Positions 35,950-46,312 of a stretch of DNA of 64,000 nt are shown piece after piece. The notes below the pieces were generated by a model, which saw nothing but the letters and a program-made list of their open reading frames with translations, had not been told where the DNA came from and ran no database searches. The position numbers and the translations under genes were made by a program. The stretch is from Paenibacillus sp. J45TS6. Lineage in GTDB: Bacteria; Bacillota; Bacilli; Paenibacillales; Paenibacillaceae. Location of the stretch: assembly GCF_018403285.1 (NCBI RefSeq), contig NZ_BOSJ01000016.1, forward strand, positions 1 to 64,000, read 5' to 3'. Numbering within the stretch: position 1 is the stretch's first letter; every line of letters starts with the position of its first letter.

Positions 35950-36125
35950 TATTTCTGTATTTTTCTTTTGATACAAAAGGTTTGGAATAGATTCAGTGAA
36001 AGTTAACTATAAAGAGGTACGTAACATAGATACGGTAATTTGATTTTATTATTCTGAATTTTTCATATGTTGAAATAGTATAGTAATTATCATTTATCTT
36101 CTTATCTTCTCTTTCGTTTTTAGGT

Positions 36126-36157
36126 AAAAAACAGGCTTGCCACTATGGCAAACCTGT
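36126..36157 (-). terminator. terminator of the dhb/mbtH operon
   Basis: ACAGG and TTGCC pair with GGCAA and CCTGT on the minus strand, followed by TTTTTT. About 40 nt past the mbtH-like stop. Confidence 0.85.
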
Positions 36158-36197
36158 TGAGTTTCTTCTTTTGTGAATTTTTCATCATATTAATGTA

Positions 36198-36404
36198 TCA
36201 TTTATTTTCTCGTAGACTTTTTGGACGTAAATCGGTCCAGTTTTCCTCGATATACTGCTGACATGAGCTTCGACTTTCCGTACCATATACAATCATCCAT
36301 CCCCCGGGCACATCAATCTCTTCTGGCCACATCGAATACTGCTCCTCATCATTCATTAAGACAATAAAATTACCATCGGGATGATCAAGTAGATTTGCCA
36401 TCAT
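36198..36404 (-). CDS. mbtH: MbtH-like NRPS accessory protein
   Basis: 68 residues from the ATG at 36404 (MMANLLDHPDGN) with GAGGAG 5 nt upstream. The MbtH signature is complete: NDEEQYSMWPEEIDVPGGW (Trp pair) and SCQQYIEENWTDLRPKSL. MbtH proteins bind the N-terminal subdomain of adenylation domains and are needed for activity or solubility. Located right after dhbF in the same operon (the same place as ybdZ in Bacillus subtilis), so it serves DhbF. Confidence 0.93.
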   Translation of the reverse strand: MMANLLDHPDGNFIVLMNDEEQYSMWPEEIDVPGGWMIVYGTESRSSCQQYIEENWTDLRPKSLRENK

Positions 36405-36436
36405 GTTCACTCCTCTTTCACTATGATTCATAAGAT

Positions 36437-39400
36437 TCAGTACACTTTACTAGGCTCAAGATGAAAACGAAGTTTTTCGGCAACAATCGGTCCCATCTCC
36501 GACAAAGGAATGGGCTGACACATATCTTTATGCCGGCAATGAATATCGTGCTTATCCATATTTCCTTTGATGTAAGGCTTCCACGTATCCGGGGAAATAG
36601 GATCAAACCAATCTGGCGTAATTGTGGATCTGAAAAATAACACATCTCCCTGATATTTACCTGGCTTGTACTCCCCAAGAATTCGCACAGAATTCACATA
36701 AGTTTCTTTCAGGTTCAAGATCGTTTCTTCCGTAAGACTAGCTAGTGCACTGCCGTCTCTTTGAAGAATCTCCATTGCTCCGGCCATTGTCAGCTTCTCA
36801 TCGATCATGTCAGGGTCGTACCCGCCCAGTGCCAAAAGGGCGATTAGCGCTTCCTCCTCATCCGGGCCTTTCCCTAAAGGCAGGAAATGTCCTGGATATG
36901 CATCAAACATACACAATAAGTCGACTTCTTCCCCTTGTTCTTCCAGTAAGACTGCCATAGCGTGAGCCACATTTCCTCCGAGTGACCAACCAAGCAGATG
37001 ATAAGGCCCGTGCGGTCTAACCTCCCGAATAAGCTGGATATATCCCTTTGCCATTTCTTCTAGTGTTGAAGGAAGTTTTGTTTTCTCCCCTATCCCTTTA
37101 GCTTGAAGTCCATAAAGAGGAACATCGGAAGGAAGTGATTTTATAAGCCCTGCGTAACACCAACTCAGTCCTCCTGCCGGATGAATGCAGAATAGTGGAT
37201 TCCCTTCTCCTTTTTTTCGAAGCGGTAACAACGAATTCAGTGCATTTTGCTCTCCCCCGTCTTCCAGCCGTTCACACAAAGCTGCAACCGATGGTGCTTC
37301 AAATAAAATACCGATACTTAGCTCCACACCAAGGGAATCCCGAATACGACTCATGAGCTGAGCTGCGAGCAGTGAATGTCCTCCAAGATCGAAGAATCCA
37401 TCATGGATACCCACTTTCTCGGCAGAGAGAATTTCAGCAAACAGATCACACAATACTTCTTCCTGTGGGCTTCTCGGCCCTTGGTAAAGATTCGATCTTC
37501 CATAGTCAGGTGCAGGAAGTTTGTTTCGATCCAGTTTACCGTTATTGGTTAGTGGAAATTCGTTCATAACCACGCAGGCTGATGGAATCATATAATCCGG
37601 AAGGGTACGCGCTGCGTGCCGTTTCAATTCAGCCAGTTCAGGATAAGTACCGGCGCTTGGAACTAGATAAGCAACAAGTCTTTTATCACCCGGATTATCT
37701 TCGCGAGCGATCACGGCAGCTTGTTCTATAAAAGGATGATGGATGAGAACATTCTCAATCTCACCAAGTTCAATTCGGAACCCGCGTATTTTTACCTGCT
37801 GATCTGCACGTCCCATATAATGAAGTGTTCCATTATTGGCCCATCTGGCAAGATCCCCGGTGCGGTACATTCTGCCTTCGGCATACGGATTTGCGATAAA
37901 TCGCTCAGCTGTAAGCAGGGGTTTGCCCAAATACCCTCGTGCGAGTCCAGCACCGGCTACGTACATCTCTCCCGTAACTCCAATAGGTACTGGCTGTAAA
38001 TAATCATCAAGAACGTATACCATGAGATCTCCAATTGCCTTACCAATGTTACTGGATACTTCTTTCTCTGTATCACTATGGCGTAGTTCCTTATAAGTGA
38101 CATGAACAGTTGTTTCCGTGATGCCATACATGTTAACGAGTGTTGGAGCATTGTCCGGATGCCTTTCATACCAAGTATCCAATCTAGAAATTTCCAGTGC
38201 TTCTCCGCCAAAAATAACATATCGAAGCTGTAAACCAGCGGACAGCTCGGGCTTATCCTGATCTGCTTGCATCAATTGGTAAAAAGCAGAGGGTGTCTGA
38301 TTGAGCACCGTCACTTTCTCACGAACGAGCAGTTCTAAGAAGGAGTCAGGCGAACGACGAACGAGATCTGGTACGATCACGAGTTTTCCACCATACAACA
38401 AAGCCCCCCATATTTCCCATACCGAAAAATCAAATGCATAGGAGTGAAATAGTGTCCATACGTCCGTATCACGGAACTGATAGTCTTTTTCCGTTGTTCG
38501 AAGCAGCCTCACTGCATTCTGATGAGGAATGATGACCCCTTTTGGCTGACCTGTGGACCCAGAAGTATAAATGATGTAGGCACCATTCTGTGGTTGAAGC
38601 ATGTCCTTGTCGGCCATTTCAGAAATCCTGTCTATATTTAAGTTCGTCCTGGATTCATTGCATATCTCCTCAATTGTAGCCGGATCATCTAGTAGAAGAA
38701 CCGATGTACCGCTGGCTACATTCCTAAACTTTGACAAATGCTCCTGCATTGTAACCAAGCATACGGGCTTCGCGTCTTGCATCATATAATCAATCCGCTC
38801 AGAAGGGTAGGCTGGATCAAGAGGAAGATAGACTCCGCCACATTTTAAGATCGCGAGAATAGAAACAATCATGTTAGTTGATCTGGATATTCCAAGCGCG
38901 ACTACCTTTTCAGGACCTACACCAGCTCGATTCAGAAGACCTGCCAATTGATTAGCCTTTTCATTCAGTTCCTGATAAGTAACTTTATCTTCATCATATG
39001 ATACTGCTATGTTTTGCGGTGTCTCACGCACCTGAGTTTCGAACCACCTAACAAGGGTTGACTCTTCCATATCCTCTTCAATTCTATCCCTTAGATGAAG
39101 CAGTGATTGTTTCTCCTCCTCATCCATAATAGGAAGATATTCAATGGACTGGTCAGGTTTTTCCGCAGCATGTTCTAACAGAAAAAGAAGTCGTTCCGCT
39201 ATTTTTTGAACGGTTTCCTCTTGATAGAGGTCTTTACTGTATTCCAGGAATCCGCGAATACCGTCTAGCGAACCGGAATCCGTTCGATATTCTCTGAGTT
39301 CTAATGTCAGATCAAATTTTGCCGAATCCGTGTGAGCAAGTTCAAGCTTTGTCTCAATACCCGATAACGATAGTCCTGGTTCCGGTGTATTTTGAAAAGC

Positions 39401-42400
39401 AAACATGATTTGAAACAAGGGATGTCTTGATTTTAATCGTGGTGGATTCAATTGTTGTGTGAGCCGCTCAAACGGAATATCCTGATACTTGTAAGCCGCA
39501 AGGTCTGTCTCCCGAACTCGCTCAATCAGTTCCCGAAATGTTGGATTTCCCGATGTATTGGTGCGGACAACAAGCGTATTCACAAATAAGCCTATCATAT
39601 CGCTAAGCTGATCATCATTTCGTCCCGCAACCGGTGTCCCTAGCGGAATATCATGCCCCGCCCCTAACCGGCTTAACAAAGCTGTAAACCCAGCTTGCAA
39701 GACCATAAATAGGCTGCTTCTGCAATCCTGTGCCAGTCTTTGAAGTCGTTCATGCAACTCTCTGCTGAATTCTAGCTGTACGGTTCCCCCTTTAAAGCTT
39801 GGATTAGCTGGTCTTGGAAAGTCTTTCATCATGGGAAGTTCTTCGGGCAGCTCAGCTAGTTGATGAGTCCAGTATTGTAACTGCTCTTCTAAATAACCGT
39901 CAGCTTGTTCAGACAATGCAAGCCATCTTTCCTGCCATAATGCATAATCCGTATATTGAATGGGAAGAGGTTTGTATTCAGGAACTGCGTCTCTACATCG
40001 AGCTTCATAAGCGAGTGACAAATCCTGAGTAAGCGGTGTTAATGACCATCCATCTCCGGCAATATGATGCAGTAATAGGACGAGAACATATTCTTCTGGA
40101 TGAATGACGAATAAATCAGCACGTATAGCAGGTTCCTTGGATAGAGAAAAAGGATAACGAATGGCTTCCTTCACCTTGTTGTCCAGCTCAATCTGTGAAA
40201 TCTCTGTCACGGCAAACGGAATTGAAACCTCGTTTGGACCAAGGATCAACTGCTCAGCTGTGCCACCATTCTCAGGGTATATTGTACGTAGTGACTCATG
40301 CCTAAGCGCCAAATCATTCAAGGCCATTTTCAGCGCATCTACCTGTAAAAGACCCTTCATTTCAATTACAAGGGGAATATTATAGGCACTGTTCGGTCCC
40401 TCCAAACGATCAAGAAACCATAGTCTTTTTTGTGCAAAAGATAACGGGATCTCACTTGGTCTTTCTTCTCGCTGTATAGCTGGGCGAGTATGCACAACAT
40501 CATCTAATTTCTTAACGAGTTTTGCTACCGTTGGTGCCTCAAACAGATCTGCCAGTGACAAGTCCTTCGAAAAAATACCGCGTATGCGCATAGATAAACG
40601 TGCCGCGAGTAAGGAATGTCCACCTAGATCAAAGAAATTATCATCAATTCCTACTCTTGGCAGTTGCAAGATGTCGGCAAACAATTCACACAAAAGCTCT
40701 TCCTGCGGTGTCCGGGCTTGACGTAATGTTGTCAGAGAAGCGTAGTCTGGTTCAGGCAGCGCTTTACGATCCAGCTTCGCATTGGGTGTAAGCGGGAGTT
40801 CATCCATGAACATGATCGCTGCAGGAATCATATAGTCTGGCAGTCGTTCTCCAACATAACTGCGCAGCTCTGAGTTCGTTACTGAACGACATTCGGCTGG
40901 TTCTTGGTCCATGACAACATAAGCAACGAGCTTGCTCTCACCTGCTTCGTCTGTTTTTGATATAACAGCTGCCTGTACTAAAGATGGATGTTGCAAAAGA
41001 ATGGACTCAATCTCCCCCAGCTCGATCCGGTATCCGCGAATTTTGACTTGGTGATCACTCCGTCCGACATATTGCAATGTTCCATCTGGAAGCCACCTTG
41101 CCAAATCTCCGGTATCATACATCCTCGATCCTTTTGTACAAAAGGGATTTGCTATAAACCGTTCTGCCGTAAGTGAATAACGGTTTAAATATCCTCTCGC
41201 AAGTCCTTTTCCAGCAATATATAGATTCCCAATCATGCCCACTGGGACCGGTTCGAACCGTTCATTTAATACATAAACTTCTGTGTTCCAGATCGGTCTG
41301 CCGATAACAGGTATCGCTTTTTGCGAGAAGGTAAGTGGTATTGCAGTAGACCAAATGGTGGTTTCCGTAGGTCCATACAAATTCACAACTTCACAATCCA
41401 GCCTGTCTAACTCCTGAAGCAACTCCGTCGATAACGCTTCTCCTCCGGTTAGTACTTTCAGTCCTCGCACCGCCGCTGAATTAAAACGCACTAAAGATTG
41501 CCACAAAGTCGGCGTTGCCTGTATCGTTGTTATATTTGAATATGACATCAGTTCATCAAACAATTCAGGATCTTGAACCGTTCTTCGTGGTGCGATTACA
41601 ATACTTGCACCTTGCAACAAGGGAAGATAAAGCTCTAATGCTGCGATGTCAAAAGAAACGGTCGTGACGGCCAATAGCCGGTCGGTTTCCTTCATGGGCA
41701 CAAGTTCCTGCATCGACATCAGAAAATTGGTGAGTGCTAGGTGATGAATCACCACTCCTTTGGGCTTTCCTGTAGAACCAGAAGTATAGATAACATAAGC
41801 GGGGTGAGACGTTGATATTGGCTCCGTTCTTTCTTGATCGGAGATGTCCCTGTCAGAATATTGTTTCAATACTCTTCCCAGATCAGGTCCATTTATCGTC
41901 ATTTTGACAATAGGATCAGGAATAAATGCTTGTTCTTTCATGCCCTCTTCGGTCAGAACGATAATAGGCTTTGCATCCTCAAACATATACGTAAGTCGTT
42001 CCTCAGGAAAATCAGGATCGAGCGGTAAATAGGCAGCTCCCGATTTCATGACTGCAAGCAAGGCAATTAGAAGTTCCTCTGACCTCCCCATCATAATGGC
42101 AACAATCCGCTCCGGTCCGGCGCCGTATTTCATCAAATGTCTGGCGAGTCGGTTTGCTTTCTGGTTTAGCTCCGTATAGCTCATTTTCTCGTTGTTATAA
42201 GTAATCGCTGTTCGCTTATCACAGCGAACCACCTGTCTTTCCCACAAACTTGTTAGATGTATATCAGTCCCCTCTTTATATGTATCATTCCAAGAGGTTA
42301 CTAGCTTTTCGCGCTCACCTGGAAGGAACAACGACACTTCTGAAATCAATTGCTCTGGTTCGATGGTCATTCGTCCAAGAAATGCAGCAAGTCTTTGTAA

Positions 42401-43642
42401 ATGAATCTCTATTTCTTCTTCACTGTATAAATTAGGATTCGCATCTACATTCAGTGTAATATTTCTGCCATCTGCCGTTCCATAAATATGAAAAGAAAGA
42501 TCTTCTGACGGTCCTGAGTTTATATTATGAATGGTGCCTGAGGCATCATTTCCCCAGGTTAGTACAGAAGAAAACGGCATAATATTAAGCAGCGGACCAA
42601 ACAATTTTCTCTGATTAAATCCAAGACCGAGTTCTCTTCTTAGCTCTTCATGCCTGTAGGATTGATGTTTCTTGATTTCCTTCGTTTCTTCCGATACCTT
42701 TCGTACAATTTCACGCAAGCTTATTTTCGGGTGCAACCTTACTTGAAGAGGAATGATGTTCATCATCATTCCTGGATAATTGTACAGAGCTGAACCTGAT
42801 CTATTCATTACTGGTAACCCAAAACTAACCTTTTCTATTCCCGTATAACGGTACATATACCCTGCTATTCCGGCGATGAGTACCTCAGCCCAGTTCGCCT
42901 TCATTTTCTTCGCACTAAGTATCAAATCATCACATAAAGATGCTTCGAAAGACAAGGATCTGCGGATCACGAAATTTGGCACACCTGAGGTACGATCAGC
43001 TAACGTAGGTATGTCCATGTCTTTCGTACAGCGATTCAGCCAAAAGGTACGATCTATCTCTTTACGTCCACTGCTTCGGTACAAATCTTCCGATAGAAGA
43101 ACATCTTGGACGGAGCTGAATTTACAATTAGGAACTTGACCTCCCTTAGATAATGCCGTGTAAATCTCGGCAGCTCTTCTCATGAGAAGAGCAACACCAT
43201 AACCATCTGTCACAATATGATGTATTCGCTGATACCAGTAATATCTGTCATGTCCCACTATGAATAAAGCTTCTTTATATAAGGGCCCCTCCTGAAGCTG
43301 AACGGGTGTACGGATGTCCATCTGCATCCAGTTTCGTGCAGATTCGTGCGGATTAGAAAGGCCTGATACATCGATAATTTCTATTTCCGAAAGCTGTGAT
43401 ATCTCATACTGGGTCTGGTACGGTCCTTCTTCTCTTTCTTCAAAGAGCGAATGGACCGTTTTTGCTTCTAAAAGCATTTGATAAATTGCTATTTTGAATA
43501 GATCCAAATCCAAATGCCCTCGAATATCAACATACTCAGCGGTATTATATATTGGATTTTTAGGATCCAGCTGTTGGGCATACCATAAGCCTGACTGGGC
43601 TTCAGTCAGGGGATTGCTTGATAATGATGAAAGATTCGTCAT
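36437..43642 (-). CDS. dhbF: bimodular nonribosomal peptide synthetase DhbF (Gly, Thr; thioesterase)
   Basis: 2401 residues: condensation (~1-440; HHIVTDG at 141), adenylation 1 (~460-970), carrier 1 (Ser about 1010 in LGGHSLLAARL), condensation 2 (~1045-1480; HHIAGDGWS), adenylation 2 (~1500-2030), carrier 2 (LGGHSLLAAQL) and a C-terminal thioesterase (GWSLGGNVAHAM). Reading the specificity positions, module 1 gives DILQLGLIWK (Gly) and module 2 DFWNIGMVHK (Thr), as in the bacillibactin synthetase. The thioesterase would trimerise 2,3-dihydroxybenzoyl-Gly-Thr into the cyclic lactone. 13 nt after dhbB. Confidence 0.95.
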   Translation of the reverse strand: MTNLSSLSSNPLTEAQSGLWYAQQLDPKNPIYNTAEYVDIRGHLDLDLFKIAIYQMLLEAKTVHSLFEEREEGPYQTQYEISQLSEIEIIDVSGLSNPHESARNWMQMDIRTPVQLQEGPLYKEALFIVGHDRYYWYQRIHHIVTDGYGVALLMRRAAEIYTALSKGGQVPNCKFSSVQDVLLSEDLYRSSGRKEIDRTFWLNRCTKDMDIPTLADRTSGVPNFVIRRSLSFEASLCDDLILSAKKMKANWAEVLIAGIAGYMYRYTGIEKVSFGLPVMNRSGSALYNYPGMMMNIIPLQVRLHPKISLREIVRKVSEETKEIKKHQSYRHEELRRELGLGFNQRKLFGPLLNIMPFSSVLTWGNDASGTIHNINSGPSEDLSFHIYGTADGRNITLNVDANPNLYSEEEIEIHLQRLAAFLGRMTIEPEQLISEVSLFLPGEREKLVTSWNDTYKEGTDIHLTSLWERQVVRCDKRTAITYNNEKMSYTELNQKANRLARHLMKYGAGPERIVAIMMGRSEELLIALLAVMKSGAAYLPLDPDFPEERLTYMFEDAKPIIVLTEEGMKEQAFIPDPIVKMTINGPDLGRVLKQYSDRDISDQERTEPISTSHPAYVIYTSGSTGKPKGVVIHHLALTNFLMSMQELVPMKETDRLLAVTTVSFDIAALELYLPLLQGASIVIAPRRTVQDPELFDELMSYSNITTIQATPTLWQSLVRFNSAAVRGLKVLTGGEALSTELLQELDRLDCEVVNLYGPTETTIWSTAIPLTFSQKAIPVIGRPIWNTEVYVLNERFEPVPVGMIGNLYIAGKGLARGYLNRYSLTAERFIANPFCTKGSRMYDTGDLARWLPDGTLQYVGRSDHQVKIRGYRIELGEIESILLQHPSLVQAAVISKTDEAGESKLVAYVVMDQEPAECRSVTNSELRSYVGERLPDYMIPAAIMFMDELPLTPNAKLDRKALPEPDYASLTTLRQARTPQEELLCELFADILQLPRVGIDDNFFDLGGHSLLAARLSMRIRGIFSKDLSLADLFEAPTVAKLVKKLDDVVHTRPAIQREERPSEIPLSFAQKRLWFLDRLEGPNSAYNIPLVIEMKGLLQVDALKMALNDLALRHESLRTIYPENGGTAEQLILGPNEVSIPFAVTEISQIELDNKVKEAIRYPFSLSKEPAIRADLFVIHPEEYVLVLLLHHIAGDGWSLTPLTQDLSLAYEARCRDAVPEYKPLPIQYTDYALWQERWLALSEQADGYLEEQLQYWTHQLAELPEELPMMKDFPRPANPSFKGGTVQLEFSRELHERLQRLAQDCRSSLFMVLQAGFTALLSRLGAGHDIPLGTPVAGRNDDQLSDMIGLFVNTLVVRTNTSGNPTFRELIERVRETDLAAYKYQDIPFERLTQQLNPPRLKSRHPLFQIMFAFQNTPEPGLSLSGIETKLELAHTDSAKFDLTLELREYRTDSGSLDGIRGFLEYSKDLYQEETVQKIAERLLFLLEHAAEKPDQSIEYLPIMDEEEKQSLLHLRDRIEEDMEESTLVRWFETQVRETPQNIAVSYDEDKVTYQELNEKANQLAGLLNRAGVGPEKVVALGISRSTNMIVSILAILKCGGVYLPLDPAYPSERIDYMMQDAKPVCLVTMQEHLSKFRNVASGTSVLLLDDPATIEEICNESRTNLNIDRISEMADKDMLQPQNGAYIIYTSGSTGQPKGVIIPHQNAVRLLRTTEKDYQFRDTDVWTLFHSYAFDFSVWEIWGALLYGGKLVIVPDLVRRSPDSFLELLVREKVTVLNQTPSAFYQLMQADQDKPELSAGLQLRYVIFGGEALEISRLDTWYERHPDNAPTLVNMYGITETTVHVTYKELRHSDTEKEVSSNIGKAIGDLMVYVLDDYLQPVPIGVTGEMYVAGAGLARGYLGKPLLTAERFIANPYAEGRMYRTGDLARWANNGTLHYMGRADQQVKIRGFRIELGEIENVLIHHPFIEQAAVIAREDNPGDKRLVAYLVPSAGTYPELAELKRHAARTLPDYMIPSACVVMNEFPLTNNGKLDRNKLPAPDYGRSNLYQGPRSPQEEVLCDLFAEILSAEKVGIHDGFFDLGGHSLLAAQLMSRIRDSLGVELSIGILFEAPSVAALCERLEDGGEQNALNSLLPLRKKGEGNPLFCIHPAGGLSWCYAGLIKSLPSDVPLYGLQAKGIGEKTKLPSTLEEMAKGYIQLIREVRPHGPYHLLGWSLGGNVAHAMAVLLEEQGEEVDLLCMFDAYPGHFLPLGKGPDEEEALIALLALGGYDPDMIDEKLTMAGAMEILQRDGSALASLTEETILNLKETYVNSVRILGEYKPGKYQGDVLFFRSTITPDWFDPISPDTWKPYIKGNMDKHDIHCRHKDMCQPIPLSEMGPIVAEKLRFHLEPSKVY

Positions 43643-43655
43643 ATACGTTGCCTCC

Positions 43656-44636
43656 TTACTTCAGCAAATAATCCAGATTAGGTGGATTCACAGCAGTAGA
43701 CTGTATCATCACTTCGGAGCTATGTTTATACAGGTTCTTGCTTGCATTTAAGAGATCAGACCAATCTAGCAATGTAGGTTTCTCTAGCAAATCTATGAGC
43801 TGAATATCCATTCCTTGTCCACGCCATTTCTCTATTAAAGTCATGATTCTTATGGAATCAAGTCCTAACATAGTTACGTCTTCCTCTACCGATATCTCTA
43901 CTTCCGGGATAAAAAGCAGGTTTGCTACAACAGTTCGAAGAGATTCTGGTGTCACGATTGGGTCCAGCTTTTTATTATCTATTTCAGTCGTCACGGTAGA
44001 TGCGGAATTCAGCTGTGTTATAATTTCTTCCGTTGTTAACGTATAAGCACACCGCTCAGACGCATATTTTAATGCTTGTAAATGATGATCTTTAGAGAAA
44101 TCAGCCAGTGCGTCTGCCACAAAAAAAGGCTGGATTTCCTGCATAAAAGCTTCGGCTGCCGTCAACATACAACCAATATGAGCGTATACGCCGCATACCA
44201 TCATTTGATCTCTGCCTGTACTCCGAATGATGGACAGTAAATCCGTTTTCTGAAAAGCACTGTATCTCCATTTGGTGAGTAAAAGGTCCTCTTCTGCTGG
44301 AGCAAGCGAAGGGATAATACGCTGTTTCTCCGGATCATGCCCAATGCCATCTCCCCAGAAATCAAGAAGCAATCCTCTTTCTTCTCGGTTCTGTCCGCCC
44401 GGCTGTGCCGTATAAATAACAGGAATGGAGTGCTTATGAGCAGCTTCTCGAAGCTTATCAATATGTTCAATCAACTCACTCACAGGAGAAAGTCCTTGAT
44501 AGGCGTCAATGAAATATTGCTGCATATCATGAATTAGCAATACCATTCTGGATGGATCTGCTTGCCAGTTTACTTTATTATCAGGTAAATCTGCCCGTAA
44601 AGGCATAGAGTAGGAACCGATTGTTGGGATTGTCAT
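43656..44636 (-). CDS. dhbB: isochorismatase with aryl carrier domain
   Basis: 326 residues. The N-terminal isochorismatase domain (~1-210) has the Asp-Lys-Cys triad in LIHDMQQYF, LTKWRYSAF and CGVYAHIGCM. It removes the enolpyruvyl group of isochorismate to give 2,3-dihydro-2,3-dihydroxybenzoate. The C-terminal aryl carrier (~235-305) has LGLDSIRIMTL with the phosphopantetheine Ser; DhbE loads it with DHB and it donates to DhbF module 1. Fifth enzyme of the operon in order A-C-E-B-F. About 30 nt after dhbE. Confidence 0.95.
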   Translation of the reverse strand: MTIPTIGSYSMPLRADLPDNKVNWQADPSRMVLLIHDMQQYFIDAYQGLSPVSELIEHIDKLREAAHKHSIPVIYTAQPGGQNREERGLLLDFWGDGIGHDPEKQRIIPSLAPAEEDLLLTKWRYSAFQKTDLLSIIRSTGRDQMMVCGVYAHIGCMLTAAEAFMQEIQPFFVADALADFSKDHHLQALKYASERCAYTLTTEEIITQLNSASTVTTEIDNKKLDPIVTPESLRTVVANLLFIPEVEISVEEDVTMLGLDSIRIMTLIEKWRGQGMDIQLIDLLEKPTLLDWSDLLNASKNLYKHSSEVMIQSTAVNPPNLDYLLK

Positions 44637-44665
44637 TTTTAAAACATCCTTTCTGGGTAAATCAT

Positions 44666-46312
44666 CTATTTGGTTTGCAACTTTTTTTCTAGATTGAGCT
44701 TGTCAGCAATTTGTGCACGAAGTCCCTTTTTACTTACCTTCCCAACAGCTGTCACCTCAAAAGAGGATACATATTCGAATCGATCCGGGATCTTATAAGC
44801 CGCTAGCCCTCTCTCTTCTAAAAACCTGCGAAGTTCTCGTATACTTGGTCGCTCTTGCCGCTCTTCTCTTAAGATGATAAATGCACATACTCTCTCACCG
44901 AGGAAATCATCCGGCATGGATACCACCGCAACATCATAAAGATCTTCATGAGCAAGTAAGTGATTCTCGACTTCTTCTGCGGCTATCTTTTCTCCCCCGC
45001 GGTTAATCTGGTCTTTGGCTCGTCCCATAACGATCAAATTTCCGTCTGCTGTCATCCTAGCGAGGTCCCCCGTTCGATAAAATCCGTCAGGTGTAAACGA
45101 CCTCCGATTATGTTCTTCGGCCTTGTAATATCCACGAATGGTATAAGGTCCCCTCGTCAGTAGATGTCCGGTCTCCCCCCTGTTTACAACTATATCTTCA
45201 TCATCCACTATTTGAATTTCATCAGCAGGAGATATGGGCCTTCCTTGAGTACGAACAATAACCTCCTCAGGATCATCTAACCTTGTATAGTTCACTAGGC
45301 CTTCTGCCATGCCAAACACCTGCTGTAGAACACAATCAAAAGATTGGTTCAATTTGGATGCTGTTTCTTTCGAAAATGAGGCACCGCCTACCTGAAGCAC
45401 CTGAAGAGATGATAGGTTCTCTTTGCGGGACTTTGCCGCTTCGATCCACACCATCGCCAGCGGCGGAACCAGTGCCGTAATGGTTACCTTTTCCTTCTCA
45501 ATGAGAGCGAATGCCCTCTCCGGACTTCCTCCTTCAGCCATGACGACCGTTCCACCTGCATAAATCGTACCGAGCACCCCAGGCGAACTAAGCGGAAAAT
45601 TATGAGCAGCAGGCAGAACAGCCATGTAGACACTCTTTTCACTTAAACCGCATATTTCAGCACTTCCATGCAGGCTATAGATGTAATCATCATGCGTTCT
45701 CGGGATCAGTTTCGGTAATCCTGTACTTCCTCCGCTGAGCTGGAGAAACGCAGCCTCTTCCGCCCGTGTTACCGGGAACGTAACCGAAGCGGGGTCGCTG
45801 TATAAACTCCGAAGAGATTGGAAATTCTCGTGATCGCCTACCACAAGAACATGCTGCACAGAAGAAACTGCATGCTGCAGTTCAGCAGCCATTTTACGAT
45901 AGTCGTAACCTCCATATATGTCCTGAATGATGTAAGCTTTCGCTTCCGAGTACTCACTGATATAGAAGATCTCACTTTTCCGATGGGAAGGAAGCGCGAA
46001 TACAGGCAAGGCACCTATGCGAAACAAGGCAAAGATAACAACCAACAACTCGCCAATGTTCGGGAGCTGCACCACAACCCGGTCTTCCTTGTGAATTCCT
46101 AGCTGAATCAGACCAGCCGCCAATTGATCTGCCTCTTGTTTAAGATCCTGATAGGTCCACCTTTTTTCACCGCTGATGATTGCTGTCTGTAACGGATGCA
46201 CTTTTGTTCTCTCCGCAAGTAATTCACTAAAAGTCATACCCTGCCAGTAACCGAGATTTCGGTACCTTCTTGCTTCTTCCTCTGGCCACGGTGTGCAGCC
46301 TTCCATCATCAT
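44666..46312 (-). CDS. dhbE: 2,3-dihydroxybenzoate-AMP ligase
   Basis: 548-residue adenylating enzyme that activates DHB with ATP and loads it on the DhbB carrier. FLQLSGGSTGLPKLIPRTHDDY is the ATP loop, YRTGDLARMTADGNL the hinge region, and a C-terminal K of VGKVSKKGL the catalytic Lys. DhbE-specific features are AHNFPLSSPGVLG and the aryl-binding region. It starts in a run of three ATG codons overlapping the dhbC stop, behind GGGGGG. Confidence 0.95.
   Translation of the reverse strand: MMMEGCTPWPEEEARRYRNLGYWQGMTFSELLAERTKVHPLQTAIISGEKRWTYQDLKQEADQLAAGLIQLGIHKEDRVVVQLPNIGELLVVIFALFRIGALPVFALPSHRKSEIFYISEYSEAKAYIIQDIYGGYDYRKMAAELQHAVSSVQHVLVVGDHENFQSLRSLYSDPASVTFPVTRAEEAAFLQLSGGSTGLPKLIPRTHDDYIYSLHGSAEICGLSEKSVYMAVLPAAHNFPLSSPGVLGTIYAGGTVVMAEGGSPERAFALIEKEKVTITALVPPLAMVWIEAAKSRKENLSSLQVLQVGGASFSKETASKLNQSFDCVLQQVFGMAEGLVNYTRLDDPEEVIVRTQGRPISPADEIQIVDDEDIVVNRGETGHLLTRGPYTIRGYYKAEEHNRRSFTPDGFYRTGDLARMTADGNLIVMGRAKDQINRGGEKIAAEEVENHLLAHEDLYDVAVVSMPDDFLGERVCAFIILREERQERPSIRELRRFLEERGLAAYKIPDRFEYVSSFEVTAVGKVSKKGLRAQIADKLNLEKKLQTK

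Larger units (their letters stand above)
35834..36197. other. 364-bp intergenic region
   Basis: Between the MarR/MFS operon and the mbtH end of the siderophore operon. It holds the 11-bp tandem repeat and the dhb terminator; no open reading frame with a ribosome site is seen. Confidence 0.6.
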